Shown here in pieces: positions 7,411 through 16,635 of a DNA stretch of 28,671 nt (its first letter is position 1; each line of letters starts with the position of its first letter). The translations under genes and the position numbers were made by a program. Origin of the DNA: Bacteroidota bacterium (GTDB taxonomy: Bacteria > Bacteroidota > Bacteroidia > Bacteroidales > GCA-2748055); the NCBI GenBank assembly GCA_024244665.1, contig JAAEOI010000580.1:1-28671 (forward strand), in the 5' to 3' direction. Under the pieces are notes generated by a model. It worked only from the letters and a program-made list of their open reading frames with translations, did not search any database and had not been told where the DNA came from.

Positions 7411-8478
7411 ATGAAAAAGAAATACCAGCTTATTTTCGAAAATATCCGAAGGAAGATCGAGGAAAAAAGATATCTCGAGGGTGATTTTCTTCCAAGCGAA
7501 TCCGAAATTGCTGAAGAATTCGGGACCTCCCGCCCCACAGTGACCAAAGCACTTGATCAGCTGAGAAAGGAAAAGCTCATCCAAAGCCGGGCCGGATTCG
7601 GCACTGTGGTCCTCCGCTCGGAACTAACGGATGGGAAAAAGATCGGACTTTTGATTCCCCAGTTCGGGCGCGCCGAGATCTTCGAGCCCATTTGCTCGGC
7701 CCTGCAGGAAGAATCCAGCAAACACTGCTGGAGTGTACATCTGCCATCGGACCTCCTCGATCCGAAAGACATCCGCAAAACCACCGAACAGCTCTGCATG
7801 AAATTCATCCGGGAAAAATTCGACGGGGTTTTCTTCTCTCCCCCTAACCGCATATCTGACAATGTGAACTTTAACCTGGACATTCTCGATCAATTTCAAA
7901 AAGCCGGAATTGCAGTAGTATTGCTTGACCGGGATATTCTGAACTGGCCTAACCAGACCTCCTGCGACCTTGTTGGAGTGGATAACATGCAGGCAGGAAT
8001 GGCCGTTACCCGTCACCTGACAGAGCAGGGATGTGAAAGAATTGTCTTTGCCAAACACGAAAACTCCACCGGCATGATTGATATCCGGATCATCGGGGCC
8101 CGAGAAGCCATACGGCAGGCAAACCTCCCCCCGGAAACCCTCAGTGTGGTGAAAATGAGTACGAGTCGGGAACTGTCTGGCATCACCAAACACATGCCCG
8201 ACGGATTAATCTGCGCCAACGATGAGATGGCCGCCGACCTGATGCGCAAACTACTCGATGCAGGCATCCGGATCCCCGACACCCTGAAAGTGGCCGGGTT
8301 TGATGATGTGAAATACGCCGGCTTGCTGAGCGTTCCGCTGACCACCTACCGGCAGCCCTGTACCGAGATCGGCCGCACCGCAGTTAATACCATGTTCAAC
8401 CGCCTGGCCAATCCCGGATTTGCCCCTGCCCGTGTGAACCTCCTGGGTGAGCTGGTTGTGCGTTCCTCTACGGCATAG
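7411..8478 (+). CDS. GntR/LacI-type sugar-responsive transcriptional regulator
   Basis: Using the ATG at 7411 (a TTG at 7378 is possible) gives 355 residues. Residues 1-70 are a GntR winged helix-turn-helix (FLPSESEIAEEFGTSRPTVT, then ALDQLRKEKLIQSRAGFGT). The rest is a LacI-type periplasmic-binding-like ligand domain: KIGLLIPQFGRAEIFEP, VVLLDRDI, GVDNMQAGMAVTRHL, DGLICANDEMAADLM and VAGFDDVKYAGLLSVPLTTYRQP. Such GntR-plus-LacI hybrids (as in AraR) are repressors or activators that sense sugars. Divergent placement makes the eight-gene operon its likely target, with the repeats between them as candidate binding sites. The ligand is unknown. Confidence 0.9.
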   Translation: MKKKYQLIFENIRRKIEEKRYLEGDFLPSESEIAEEFGTSRPTVTKALDQLRKEKLIQSRAGFGTVVLRSELTDGKKIGLLIPQFGRAEIFEPICSALQEESSKHCWSVHLPSDLLDPKDIRKTTEQLCMKFIREKFDGVFFSPPNRISDNVNFNLDILDQFQKAGIAVVLLDRDILNWPNQTSCDLVGVDNMQAGMAVTRHLTEQGCERIVFAKHENSTGMIDIRIIGAREAIRQANLPPETLSVVKMSTSRELSGITKHMPDGLICANDEMAADLMRKLLDAGIRIPDTLKVAGFDDVKYAGLLSVPLTTYRQPCTEIGRTAVNTMFNRLANPGFAPARVNLLGELVVRSSTA

Positions 8479-8837
8479 GATTAAACCAGCTGAGATGTAG
8501 TACTATGCTGCAATATTCAGTAGAATAGACGTTCTACTACGAAGTGAAGCAGTCTACCAAGAATTCAAAAATTTGTAACTTTAAACAAAGCAAATAACAC
8601 TGAAATAGGCACATTACCTAACATGTAGACGTCATTTCAAATAGTAGGCTCTCTTAGCAATCTCCCTGAAAATGTGCCTATTGCCGAGGTAATTTATTGC
8701 CTTTTAGTAGTTGAAAAGCTGAAGTAATCCGGCAAATGAATAAGAGCTGCCAGGCCTAACAATAAAACAATGCCATTAGCAAACAGTGCGATCACCCGAA
8801 CAATTGTGGGGCATAATAAAATAAATATTACAGAGTA
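8479..8837. other. 359-bp intergenic region without a recognisable gene
   Basis: No convincing reading frame is present. The region holds a small hairpin around 8520-8537 (GTAGAA/TTCTAC arms) and the long inverted repeat listed separately, and presumably carries the promoter of the GH116 gene. No clear TTG-N20-TAnnTTTG promoter was found before the start at 8838. Confidence 0.5.
8604..8682. repeat. 12-bp perfect inverted repeat with 55-bp interior
   Basis: AATAGGCACATT at 8604-8615 is exactly complementary to AATGTGCCTATT at 8671-8682. The 79-bp unit could be the ends of a tiny non-autonomous element, a long-range hairpin in the leader, or chance. There is no coding content inside. Confidence 0.5.
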
Positions 8838-11540
8838 ATGATAAAAACAAGCTTAAGTCAAAGAAATAGAAATCTGATTATATTAATTATTGTATTAGCC
8901 TTTCCGGTAAATATAGTTGCCCAGCAAGATCTTCTCCGTAAAAAAAATAGTGTGGCGGAAGACTATGAATGGCCAGTACTAAAAACATATACAGGTGAAC
9001 ATCTTTCCGAAGTCGCTATGCCTCTTGGAGGCATTGGCACTGGAACTGTTTCTATTGGCGGTCGTGGAGACCTGCGCGACTGGGAATTGGGTAACAGAGG
9101 AGCTCTTGGCTGGACACCAGGAGTAAAGCTAGTTGAGCCGACCATTGCCAATGCGCCATTTTTTGCCCTTTATTTTAAAGAGAAAGGAGAAGAAAAAGGA
9201 CAGCTCCGACTTCTGGAAGGCCCCATTGCAGAATCGAAATATTATGGTGATTGGGGATGTGATATTTACAATGCAGGTTTCCCTCGATTTGAAGATGCAG
9301 AATTTAAAGCAGCCTATCCACTTGCACAACTTAGTTTCAAACACAAAGATGTACCTCTTGATGTTCATCTAAAAGCTTTCAATCCAATGATTCCAGGGGA
9401 CGAAGACAACAGTAGTATTCCTGTGGCCATTCTAACTTATTCGGTAAAAAACAACACGGATGATGAAATGGAATTTGCTGTGTGTGGTATGATCCCAAAT
9501 TACATTGGCATAGATGGCTGGGGTGGCAAAACCAACCAGAACGAAAATGAATTCAAAGACGGACCTTCCTTAAGAGGCCTTAACATGTTTTCCAATGGCG
9601 TTGATTCTACTGATGTAAACTGGGGTACCATGGCCCTTTCTACCAATTCAAACGGAAAGGTTACTTATCGTACTTCGTGGGCCAAATTAGGATGGAACTG
9701 GACTTTCCGTGAATTTATCGATGATTTCACCAAGGATGGTGAGCTGGTCAACCTGGGATTTGATGCAGATGATAACGATTTCAACACAGGTGATATGTTA
9801 GGGGAAAAGATGAAAAACAAGGAGAAATTCAACATCCCCACTCCTCCTGCAACATTGTCTGTAAAGGAGACCATTGCACCGGGAGAGGAAAAAGAAGTTA
9901 CTTTCTACATTACATGGAATTTCCCAAACCGTCGTGGATGGGATCTTGGAAACAATAGGTATGGCGGTTTTGGAACCAGCAAAATAGTCGGAAATTACTA
10001 TTCAACCAGGTACAAGGATGCCTGGGATGTGGCTCAAAAAGTAAACAACAACATTGCTGCATTAGAAAAGAAGACAGTTGATTTTGTAAGCGCATTTTGC
10101 GAAAGCGATATCCCTGAACCGATAAAAGAAGCTGCACTATTCAATAGCTGCAATTTACGTAGTCAAACGGTCTTTCAAACTGCCGATGGTTATCCGTATG
10201 GTTGGGAAGGAACCGGAAGTGTACAAGGAACCAAACTAGGCGCGGCCAACGCTGCAGGTTGGGGACTGGGTACTTGTTTTCATGTTTGGAATTATGAATC
10301 AACCGTACCTTTCCTTTTTGGTGATTTGTCTATGAAATTCCGCGAGATTGAATTTTTATATACTACCCACGATGATGGTGCGATGAGTCACAGAGTCGGT
10401 TTACCGCTCGATGAAAATGCTAAAAAATTTAAGCATTGGGCAGCCGATGGTCAGATGGGAACCCTGATAAAAGTGTACCGCGACTGGCAACATTCTGGCG
10501 ACAACGATAAACTGAAAGAGATGTGGCCCTTTATTAAAAAGGCGATGAGCTTTGCATGGACAGGCATTTGGGACCAAGACAAAGATGGAGTAATGGAAGG
10601 TTCGCAACACAATACGATGGACATCAACTACCACGGTCCAAACCCCCAAATGTCGGCTTGGTACCTTGGTGCCCTTAAAGCATCCATTGAAATGGCCGAT
10701 TACATGAACGACAAAGCTTTCAAAAAGGAGTGCGAAAATTTGTTTAAGAAAGGAAGCACTTGGGTAGATGCAAACCTGTTTAACGGAGAATATTATGAGC
10801 AAATCATTCCTGAAGGTCATGATGGAGTTGCTCAGCTTGGAAAGGGATGTCTGGTTGATCAACTGGTAGGCCAATACCTTGCACATACTGCCGGACTAGG
10901 ATATGTGCTGGATGAAAGTCACGTCAAAACAACTTTGGAGAGTGTTATGAAATACAATTGGGTGGATGATTTTAACAACCACACCAACACTTTCCGCAGT
11001 TTTGGATTAGGCAATGAGGCTGGCCTGATAATGGCCTCCTATCCAGAAGGGGAATTACTTGACTTTCCATTCCCTTATTACACCGAAATAATGACCGGTT
11101 TTGAATACAGCACAGCTGTTCACATGATTTATGAAGGACAAGTGGAAAACGGAGAAAAAGTATTTGAGGCTATTCGCAACCGTTTCGATGGTAAAAAACG
11201 AAATCCCTTTAACGAAGGAGAATTTGGACACCGCTATGCACGTGCCATGGCAGCCTGGGGTGGCGTAGTTGCATGGACAGGTTTCGAATACTCAGCAGTA
11301 AATAAGTCAATGAAATTTACGGACAAAGCCGGAAATTATTTTTGGTCAAATGGTCATGCCTGGGGTACATGTATTATCACACAAACAGAAAATGATTTCA
11401 AGGTAGACTTTTCAGTACTTCACGGACACGTAGAATTATCAATGTTTACGATTGGGGACAATAACATTAAGAATTTTAGAAGCCCCAGGTTTATTCAGGA
11501 GAATGAAAAGCTAGAGTTTAGATTTAATAAACAAAAGTAA
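8838..11540 (+). CDS. GH116 beta-glycosidase (glucosylceramidase-like), secreted
   Basis: The 900-residue protein starts with a signal peptide ([18 protein letters not shown]). The N-terminal beta-sandwich domain (about 45-400) opens with [19 protein letters not shown], a hallmark of the GBA2/GH116 family. The C-terminal (alpha/alpha)6 catalytic domain follows. Glu487 in [13 protein letters not shown] matches the family nucleophile and Asp595 in [12 protein letters not shown] the acid/base; [11 protein letters not shown] is the usual flanking block. GH116 enzymes cleave beta-linked glucose, xylose or N-acetylglucosamine from glycans or glycolipids. The gene is visibly richer in A and T than both neighbours and is flanked by non-coding remnants, which suggests separate acquisition. 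It is followed 280 bp later by the fucosidase gene. The family is secure, the sugar is not. Confidence 0.92.
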   Translation: MIKTSLSQRNRNLIILIIVLAFPVNIVAQQDLLRKKNSVAEDYEWPVLKTYTGEHLSEVAMPLGGIGTGTVSIGGRGDLRDWELGNRGALGWTPGVKLVEPTIANAPFFALYFKEKGEEKGQLRLLEGPIAESKYYGDWGCDIYNAGFPRFEDAEFKAAYPLAQLSFKHKDVPLDVHLKAFNPMIPGDEDNSSIPVAILTYSVKNNTDDEMEFAVCGMIPNYIGIDGWGGKTNQNENEFKDGPSLRGLNMFSNGVDSTDVNWGTMALSTNSNGKVTYRTSWAKLGWNWTFREFIDDFTKDGELVNLGFDADDNDFNTGDMLGEKMKNKEKFNIPTPPATLSVKETIAPGEEKEVTFYITWNFPNRRGWDLGNNRYGGFGTSKIVGNYYSTRYKDAWDVAQKVNNNIAALEKKTVDFVSAFCESDIPEPIKEAALFNSCNLRSQTVFQTADGYPYGWEGTGSVQGTKLGAANAAGWGLGTCFHVWNYESTVPFLFGDLSMKFREIEFLYTTHDDGAMSHRVGLPLDENAKKFKHWAADGQMGTLIKVYRDWQHSGDNDKLKEMWPFIKKAMSFAWTGIWDQDKDGVMEGSQHNTMDINYHGPNPQMSAWYLGALKASIEMADYMNDKAFKKECENLFKKGSTWVDANLFNGEYYEQIIPEGHDGVAQLGKGCLVDQLVGQYLAHTAGLGYVLDESHVKTTLESVMKYNWVDDFNNHTNTFRSFGLGNEAGLIMASYPEGELLDFPFPYYTEIMTGFEYSTAVHMIYEGQVENGEKVFEAIRNRFDGKKRNPFNEGEFGHRYARAMAAWGGVVAWTGFEYSAVNKSMKFTDKAGNYFWSNGHAWGTCIITQTENDFKVDFSVLHGHVELSMFTIGDNNIKNFRSPRFIQENEKLEFRFNKQK

Positions 11541-11637
11541 AGCTTCGAATAAAAGCCCTACAACAATAGAAATAATAGCCACGACAATAGAAAATCTTTT
11601 ACTAGCCGTTATATGATTCCGAACAGTAGCCACATGA

Positions 11638-11796
11638 AAATCCAGAACCGGAATTGCAAACATTCATATACTTGGATATAAAAATCCTACTTTTGAGGCT
11701 GAGCATGCCGTGATCGATTCTTCAAACGGGAAATATATGAGAGTTCAAATGCCAGTGAAGCGTCCGCCAGATCAGAATCCGGACATAACAATCTGA
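11638..11796 (+). pseudogene. Unrecognised 3' coding remnant before the fucosidase
   Basis: A 52-codon open stretch without a start codon runs from just after a TGA (11635-11637) to the TGA at 11794. Its translation has protein-like character (IHILGYKNPTFEAEHAVID, then SSNGKYMRVQMPVKRPPD) and a natural end at PDITI. I do not recognise the family. It looks like the C-terminus of a larger lost gene, 25 bp before the fucosidase start. The preceding 11541-11637 shows nothing. Confidence 0.4.
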
Positions 11797-11821
11797 AACT
11801 TAAATAATTAATACACCTGCC

Positions 11822-13465
11822 GTGAAAAAAACATTGATCTTACTCTTATTGATCCCAATTCTCTCCTGTGTCTCAAAGCAAGAAACAGAAAGCTGGGAGG
11901 AACGGATGGATTATTGGAAAGATGCTCGTTTCGGGATGTTCATACACTGGGGACCGGTAAGCCTGAAGGGTACAGAAATAGGCTGGTCGCGCGGAAAGGA
12001 GATACCCGTTCAGGAATACGACAGCCTTTACCTGCGGTTTAACCCGGTTCTGTTCGATGCTGAAGAATGGGTGAAACTGGCGAAAGAGGCAGGAATGAAA
12101 TACATCATTTTCACTTCGAAGCACCACGATGGTTTTTGCATGTGGGACACAGAATATAATGATTACAACATCATGAATTCCCCCTTCGGACGTGATGTGA
12201 TCGGGGAACTTTCAGCAGCCTGCAAGAAGTATGGCATTGAACTGGGACTGTACCATTCAACCTGCGACTGGCACCATCCCGATTTCCCCTTAACCAGTCC
12301 GGGCGGCAGGACAAAAAGAGAAGTGTATGATCTCGATCGATATACAGACTATTTGAAAAACCAGTCGGTGGAACTCCTTGAAAAATATGGTCCACTGCTT
12401 GTTATGTGGTATGATGTTCCCCAGAAGTTTGACTCCATCCGTGGACAGGGTGTAATCAACCATATACGGGAGATACAGGAGAACATAGTGGTGAATAACC
12501 GCACCGGTGCCCCGGGAGATTTCGACACACCCGAACAGAGATTGGGCAGTTACCAGGATGACCGCCCCTGGGAAACATGTATGACCATTGCCCGGCAGTG
12601 GGCCTGGAAACCCGATGATATTGTCAAATCACTGGAGCAGTCCATCCACGCCCTGGTCAGAACTGCCGGGGGAGACGGCAATTTACTGTACAATGTTGGG
12701 CCCATGCCGGATGGCCGCATTGAAACACTGCAGGCAGAACGTCTCAGGGAAATGGGGGAATGGCTCAGTGAATACGGTAATACCATTTACGGGACAAGGG
12801 GTGGCCCCTTTAAGCCAAGCGATTGGGGGGTAAGTACAAGGAAGGGTAATAAGATATACCTTCACATCCTGAAGTGGCACGGAGATTCTCCTTCTATACA
12901 CATACCCGAATTTGGAATGGGTATAAAATCATGCCGGCTGACCGGAGGTGGAGAGCTTAAGCATATCTGCGAAAACGGTTTGCACCAAATCGAAATTCCG
13001 GAGGATGCCCTGACTCCACTCAACACCATTATTGAAATTGAAGTGGAGGGCAATGCAATGGATATCGCTCCCCTCGAGGTGCCATCACAGTCTAAATCGT
13101 ATCTGAAAGAAACAAGTGCTTCAAGCGCTCCGAATCCCGGTTGGCGCGGAACATCCAATATAGTCAACGGCGACTGGGTGGGACACTTCTGGACGCCCGA
13201 CAAAGAGGACACCAAGCCCTGGATTGAAATTGATCTCGGACAGGAAGAGACGCTCTCAAAAGCAATTATCTTTGAAGCCAGCAGATCGATTGAGAAATTT
13301 GAGCTGCAATGTAAGACAGGAGGTGAATGGAACACGGTCCACCAGGGGGACAGCATTGGTGAAAAAACCACCATAGCTTTCCCGGAAACAGAAACCCGCT
13401 ATGTCCGCCTGCTCATCACGGAGTTCTCAGATACTCCTGGGATCTACGAAATTATCCTTATTTAA
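11822..13465 (+). CDS. GH29 alpha-L-fucosidase lipoprotein with F5/8-type C-terminal domain
   Basis: The 547-residue protein starts at GTG and has a lipoprotein signal ending in the lipobox ILSC (Cys16), so it is anchored in the envelope. The GH29 barrel begins at about residue 25: RFGMFIHWGPVSLKG, YIIFTSKHHDGFCMWDT and LGLYHSTCDWHHPDF. The likely nucleophile is Asp198 in LLVMWYDVPQ. NNRTGAPGDFDTPEQ and GGDGNLLYNVGPMPDG are further family blocks. Residues about 424-547 resemble an F5/8 type C (CBM32-like) carbohydrate-binding domain (GTSNIVNGDWVGHFWTP, PWIEIDLGQE, RYVRLLITEF). It removes terminal alpha-L-fucose from glycans, here possibly from sulfated fucose-containing polysaccharides given the sulfatase genes further along, which is inference. 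Confidence 0.93.
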   Translation: MKKTLILLLLIPILSCVSKQETESWEERMDYWKDARFGMFIHWGPVSLKGTEIGWSRGKEIPVQEYDSLYLRFNPVLFDAEEWVKLAKEAGMKYIIFTSKHHDGFCMWDTEYNDYNIMNSPFGRDVIGELSAACKKYGIELGLYHSTCDWHHPDFPLTSPGGRTKREVYDLDRYTDYLKNQSVELLEKYGPLLVMWYDVPQKFDSIRGQGVINHIREIQENIVVNNRTGAPGDFDTPEQRLGSYQDDRPWETCMTIARQWAWKPDDIVKSLEQSIHALVRTAGGDGNLLYNVGPMPDGRIETLQAERLREMGEWLSEYGNTIYGTRGGPFKPSDWGVSTRKGNKIYLHILKWHGDSPSIHIPEFGMGIKSCRLTGGGELKHICENGLHQIEIPEDALTPLNTIIEIEVEGNAMDIAPLEVPSQSKSYLKETSASSAPNPGWRGTSNIVNGDWVGHFWTPDKEDTKPWIEIDLGQEETLSKAIIFEASRSIEKFELQCKTGGEWNTVHQGDSIGEKTTIAFPETETRYVRLLITEFSDTPGIYEIILI

Positions 13466-13476
13466 CCAATACTACC

Positions 13477-13597
13477 GGGCACCCTGCAGATCATCTTAAT
13501 GGCTAGTCGCCTTTATTGAGGTAATTGTGCTTATTAGGGCGTCTCCTCCCCTTTTTCGTTCACCAGTGTGCCAGAACCCTCGATTACGTAAGTCGTG
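13477..13597 (-). pseudogene. Decayed cupin gene fragment (copy A)
   Basis: Read on the minus strand, this stretch gives TTYVIEGSGTLVNEKGEETP, then two stops, then after a gap YLNKGD, a stop and the decayed equivalent of PFKMICGVP. The pieces align with the other three cupin fragments in the window and with the usual cupin order (a YVIEG strand, the GEETPLKAGD turn, the HQYRN His strand, an MIC end). The middle part holding the second motif is deleted. It is clearly non-functional. Confidence 0.75.
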
Positions 13598-13695
13598 TGA
13601 AACATAGATTTTTTCCTATACCAACATAATTCATTAAACATTTAGCCTTTCTTCTACAAAGGCCTTTCTTCATAGGGGATAAAGTGTATGATGGG

Positions 13696-13954
13696 ATAGT
13701 GAACATTGTATCGAAAGATATACTCGTGGTGGTTGATGCACCCGACAACGCCTTAAAGCAGTTCTTGACATGTATACGCCTGGAAGAATATTTATTGAAC
13801 CCGTCCATGAAATTGCCGGCCCTTTGCCGGATCTGAGGCCTACCCTTTTATGGGCACCGGACCTCCTGTAATAGGTGCTGTCTGCCTGGGTAAAATTCAC
13901 TACAGGGGACGACCCGGTGAGGTACTAGCTAATGCTAAGGGGAATGGATATTAA
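13696..13954 (+). pseudogene. Decayed plus-strand coding region, family unknown
   Basis: Three successive reading-frame pieces read like one broken protein: KDILVVVDAPDNALKQFL (frame 1, to about 13770), MYTPGRIFIEPVHEIAGPLP (frame 2, about 13769-13836) and FMGTGPPVIGAVCLGKIHY followed by RGRPGEVLANAKGNGY and a stop at 13952-13954 (frame 3). The frame changes indicate at least two indels. I do not recognise the family. Together with cupin copy A this fills the 595-bp gap between the fucosidase and permease genes. Confidence 0.45.
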
Positions 13955-13969
13955 TGGTGGGATATACTG

Positions 13970-14002
13970 AAATCCCTGTAAGGTAAATACTTGCAAGGAT
14001 TT
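13970..14002. terminator. Hairpin downstream of the permease gene
   Basis: AAATCC (13970-13975) pairs with GGATTT (13997-14002), and after one mismatch the inner arms TGTAAG and CTTGCA continue the stem, closing a loop of about seven bases. It lies about 60 bp past the minus-strand permease stop and could terminate from either side. Confidence 0.4.
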
Positions 14003-14060
14003 ATTATAGTCGTTTCGCATTACATCTCACAAACAACGGTCTTCCCTGCTGAAACAGAGC

Positions 14061-16499
14061 CTACTCGTCCCTCAGGGCATCCACAGGATTGGCCCTGGCC
14101 GTTTTCAGGGATTGCCAGGCTACGGTAAGCAATGCAATGGCAAAGGTGATTAAAGCAACGACTATATAAACCCAAATCCCAACAGGAGCTTTGTATGCGA
14201 ACTGCTGCTGCCATTGTATCATCACAAACCATCCGACAGGACAGCCGATCGCCACAGATAATGCCACCCATTTAAGGAAATCCTTTGCAAGTAGAACGAA
14301 GACCTGCCATTCGGATGATCCCATGGCCTTCCGGATACCTATCTCCTTGGTACGCCGCTGGGCCAAAAATGTGGAAAGCCCAAACAATCCCAGACAGGCA
14401 AGGACCATCGCCAGGATGGATAATAATCCTGAGGAATCATGAATCCGCTGCACCTGATTGTATTGTCTATTAAATATATCTTCAACAAAGTAAAAATCCA
14501 CCGGTGTTGGAATTGTCCCCTGAGTATTGTCTCCATACACTATCTCATGATACTCCTTTTCAACATTCCGCAGGGTTTTCTGAATATCGGCACTGTTAAT
14601 CCTCATGCTAAGAGCATGACCTTCACCGGGATACATCAGCGAAATAAGTAATGGCTTGACCGGATACTGGAGTGACTGGAAATGAAAATCTTCAATAACC
14701 CCCCTGATATATGTATTGTCGCTCAACTGATAGCCCACAGGATCATCCAATTTAATGGCTTTCCTGCATGTTTCATTAATTACTATATAGGTTTCATCTG
14801 TTTCGATCGTGGTATCGTAATTAATTCTTCTCAGAGAAGATTGATCCAGTATATCACCCCCAAGAGTAAACTTCAGGTCATAAACCTCAAAGAATTCCAG
14901 ATCGGCCATATTGAACACAACACTCAGGCCATTAAATATTGAGTTCGGATTGTTAACGGGAGCATTGTCTGCATTATATCTCCCTGGGATCTGAAGTGAT
15001 AATCCTGCCTTTTCAATCTCCGGATATCTGTCAAGCCTTGAAAGTAACAGAAGCCTTTGCTCTTCCGTTAACCAGTTTGTTCTGATCATAACAATCTGCT
15101 CAGCATCGAATCCAAGATCTTGCTTCTTCATATATCTGATCTGGAGATGCATGATTAAAATTCCAGACATCAGTATAACTGCAGAAGTAAACTGCACCAG
15201 CATCAGGACCCTCCGGATGATGAGCCCCCTGCCACCGCTTTTTGAATCCCCTGCAAGCTTAGGAACAGGGGATCCGGAAGACATCCTGATAGCAGGATAG
15301 ATCCCTGAAATGATCCCTATGACCAGAATGGCAGGTACAATAAAAATCCAGGCCTGGGGATATTTAAGAAAATACAGGTTTATGTCTGACTGGAGCAAAT
15401 AGTTAAAATGCCCAAAAAGTAGCTGCAGGAGAGTTACGGCGATTAGAAAGGAGAGAAAGGTTGTAATAACGGATTCTGTAAGAAAGTATACAATGAGTTT
15501 AAACCTTGAAGAACCGACTACCTTTTTAATGGCTACCTCCCTGTTACGCCTTGTTGCCCTGGCCGTGCTGAGGTTGACATAGTTGATGATTCCCAAAAGC
15601 AGGATGACCATGCCCAGCAGGAAAAAATTCAGCAGGATTTTCTTATCCACAACAGACATGTAGGAATGCCACGGATCGATATCCGAGAAATGCACCTCCC
15701 TTAAAGGACAAAGGGATAGATCAGTTTTTTCTTGGTCGAAATATGGATCATGTGATGTGCGATAGCTAAACCATGTATCCTCGATCTTTTTCTCAACCTC
15801 CTTTATATTCGCATTCTTATTAATCATAATATATGTGGGTCTCTGGTGCCGCCACAGACCTAGTGAGTCAGACAGACCTCTCTGAATCCTGGACAAGAAA
15901 AAATCGTCGATTTGACGTATTGCTTCAAATTTCAGGTGGGTATTAACGGGATCCTCAATTACTCCTGTTACAGTTTGAGATCCGTTTAAAATCTTGCCTA
16001 CCGGATTCTCCGAACCAAACAGGTTTTCCGCCAGGCTTTCTGTAAGAATAATTGAATACGGATCTTTCAATGCTGAATGGGGATCACCATGCAGGAATTC
16101 CTGTGGAAAAATGTTGAAGAAGCCGGAATCTCCGGTTACACGATCCTGGAGTCTGACTACTTTCTCGGCATTTCCAAATTCATCCATGACTTTCAGATAA
16201 ATGTCTTGCGCATGAGCAATACGGGTCATATGCTTGATCTCCGGGATATTCTCCTGGATAACTGGTCCCATATGATAGCTGACGGCACCCTTATTGTTGC
16301 TGTTTGCGTGCCTGTTTTCAATCCTGTAAATCTGATCGAGGTTCTCATTCGACCTGTCTACTGTCAGTTCATCGTAAAGAAACAGGGCGATCATGCTAAA
16401 AACGGTAAGCCCTATGGCCAGGCTGAGGATCTGGATCAGGCTCTGGACCCAGTTACGGACCATGTTGCGGTAAGCGGATTTTAGAAAAATCAGAAACAT
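14061..16499 (-). CDS. FtsX/MacB-type ABC transporter permease
   Basis: From the ATG at 16499 the protein has 812 residues; a TTG 57 bases upstream is less likely because family members begin close to SAYRNMVRNW. The layout is the duplicated one common in Bacteroidota: an N-terminal membrane helix (ILSLAIGLTVFSMIALFLY), a MacB-type periplasmic domain, a first FtsX domain with three helices (about 285-420), a further helix and periplasmic domain, and a C-terminal FtsX domain with KEIGIRKAMGSS. Such permeases couple cytoplasmic ATP hydrolysis to work in the periplasm. No ATPase gene is adjacent, so the partner must be encoded elsewhere. It is divergent from the sigma-54-dependent regulator and shares a 136-bp intergenic region with a palindromic site. 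Confidence 0.92.
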   Translation of the reverse strand: MFLIFLKSAYRNMVRNWVQSLIQILSLAIGLTVFSMIALFLYDELTVDRSNENLDQIYRIENRHANSNNKGAVSYHMGPVIQENIPEIKHMTRIAHAQDIYLKVMDEFGNAEKVVRLQDRVTGDSGFFNIFPQEFLHGDPHSALKDPYSIILTESLAENLFGSENPVGKILNGSQTVTGVIEDPVNTHLKFEAIRQIDDFFLSRIQRGLSDSLGLWRHQRPTYIMINKNANIKEVEKKIEDTWFSYRTSHDPYFDQEKTDLSLCPLREVHFSDIDPWHSYMSVVDKKILLNFFLLGMVILLLGIINYVNLSTARATRRNREVAIKKVVGSSRFKLIVYFLTESVITTFLSFLIAVTLLQLLFGHFNYLLQSDINLYFLKYPQAWIFIVPAILVIGIISGIYPAIRMSSGSPVPKLAGDSKSGGRGLIIRRVLMLVQFTSAVILMSGILIMHLQIRYMKKQDLGFDAEQIVMIRTNWLTEEQRLLLLSRLDRYPEIEKAGLSLQIPGRYNADNAPVNNPNSIFNGLSVVFNMADLEFFEVYDLKFTLGGDILDQSSLRRINYDTTIETDETYIVINETCRKAIKLDDPVGYQLSDNTYIRGVIEDFHFQSLQYPVKPLLISLMYPGEGHALSMRINSADIQKTLRNVEKEYHEIVYGDNTQGTIPTPVDFYFVEDIFNRQYNQVQRIHDSSGLLSILAMVLACLGLFGLSTFLAQRRTKEIGIRKAMGSSEWQVFVLLAKDFLKWVALSVAIGCPVGWFVMIQWQQQFAYKAPVGIWVYIVVALITFAIALLTVAWQSLKTARANPVDALRDE

Positions 16500-16560
16500 G
16501 CTAGTGAATTGAGTGATCTCGGGATGCAATTTCAAACCTTGCTTGTACAATTGCAAAAAA

Positions 16561-16578
16561 GTGTCTCAATATGACACA
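16561..16578. promoter_or_regulatory. Palindromic activator site 1 between permease and response regulator
   Basis: GTGTC (16561-16565) and GACAC (16573-16577) flank seven bases. Read on the minus strand the 18-mer is TGTGTCATATTGAGACAC, which differs from the site at 19421-19438 at only two central positions. Its place between the permease and the NtrC-type regulator suggests the regulator's own binding site. On the minus strand a partial -24/-12 pair (GG, nine bases, GC) lies at 16526-16538, one base short of the consensus spacing. Confidence 0.7.
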
Positions 16579-16635
16579 AGAATTTGTATGCTGCTTCATT
16601 GAGTTTTACATTTACCGGTACAAAGGCACATTAAA

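Noticed and set aside
13584..13808. A 74-codon minus-strand frame
   Set aside because: Its translation has no family character and it overlaps cupin copy A in the wrong frame and the plus-strand remnant, which reads more like protein.
16526..16538. A sigma-54 promoter for the permease on the minus strand
   Set aside because: GG and GC are nine bases apart rather than ten and the -24 element is poor, so it is mentioned only as weak support beside the activator site.
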